NCBI GenBank assembly: GCA_002862095.1
Contig: PHSQ01000001.1
Location: forward strand, 930,001-994,000
Direction of reading: 5' to 3'
Length of the DNA stretch: 64,000 nt
Source: Methylocystis sp. KS32
Lineage (GTDB): Bacteria; Pseudomonadota; Alphaproteobacteria; Rhizobiales; Beijerinckiaceae
Numbering within the stretch: position 1 is the first letter of the stretch; every line of letters begins with the position of its first letter. The position numbers and the translations under genes were made by a program. This document shows, piece after piece, positions 61,700 through 64,000 of this stretch. Under the pieces are notes generated by a model, which worked only from the letters and a program-made list of their open reading frames with translations, was not told where the DNA came from and made no database searches.

Positions 61700-61731
61700 C
61701 TGCCGACCTTTACCGCTTAGGGATTTAGCAT

Positions 61732-61764
61732 AAAAAAGGCCGCTTCGGGGGGAAGCGGCCTTTT
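61732..61764 (-). terminator. Rho-independent terminator after rpoC
   Basis: GGCCGCTTC pairs with GAAGCGGCC around a GGGGG loop; A6 on the plus-strand left gives a U tract for leftward (rpoC) transcription and TTTT on the right would serve rightward transcription. It lies 21 bases after the rpoC stop. Confidence 0.85.
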
Positions 61765-61784
61765 GTTGCTTTGTCGCGCCCTTC

Positions 61785-64000
<2,216 letters not shown>

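Overview
The window looks like the chromosome of a GC-rich alphaproteobacterial methylotroph, most likely Hyphomicrobiales near Methylocystaceae/Beijerinckiaceae. The evidence is a lanthanide-type methanol dehydrogenase cluster (xoxF-xoxG-xoxJ), a (2S)-methylsuccinyl-CoA dehydrogenase of the ethylmalonyl-CoA pathway, a cobaltochelatase CobT, and the alphaproteobacterial str-S10-spc-alpha ribosomal gene order. The genus is an inference; no rRNA gene is present to fix it.

Layout. 0.4-7.5 kb: one-carbon/quinoprotein block. On the minus strand run xoxF, xoxG, xoxJ, a CXXCW rhodanese-like gene and glyQ; a quinoprotein-relay metallohydrolase and a SoxYZ-like carrier run divergently on the plus strand. 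7.5-12.7 kb: accessory stretch with a 49-residue putative membrane peptide, cobT, a heavily damaged IS110-family transposase and an unrecognised reading frame that appears to carry two compensating frameshifts. 12.7-33.1 kb: one long plus-strand run of translation genes (rpsL-rpsG-fusA-tuf-rpsJ ... rplO, secY-adk, rpsM-rpsK-rpoA-rplQ). It is interrupted by a terminator hairpin after rplO and by an inserted YegD-like Hsp70 gene with its own terminator, and it closes at a good terminator after rplQ.

33.1-46 kb: housekeeping genes. These are a VOC protein and an Rsm22-type methyltransferase (minus), leuC, a zincin-like metallopeptidase, a DUF5765 membrane protein, a tightly overlapping dapD-DUF805-dapE-crotonase set, methylsuccinyl-CoA dehydrogenase, a host-attachment-family protein, and mutS (minus). 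46-52.9 kb: a TonB-like protein, a methyltransferase, pgeF, a MidA-type methyltransferase, lgt and an OmpR-type two-component pair. 52.9-59.7 kb: three overlapping minus-strand genes encoding two transglutaminase-like proteins and an ATP-grasp/alpha-E fusion. This is the best candidate here for a poorly described biochemical system. 60-64 kb: sufE, an unrecognised membrane-anchored protein, yidD and the 3' half of rpoC.

How the parts fit: XoxF oxidises methanol in the periplasm and passes electrons to XoxG, with XoxJ and the relay proteins as accessories. Carbon assimilation probably uses the ethylmalonyl-CoA pathway (Mcd, possibly with the neighbouring atypical crotonase). Start codons were chosen by Shine-Dalgarno spacing, overlap with the upstream stop, and family N-termini. 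No tRNA, rRNA or CRISPR array was seen.
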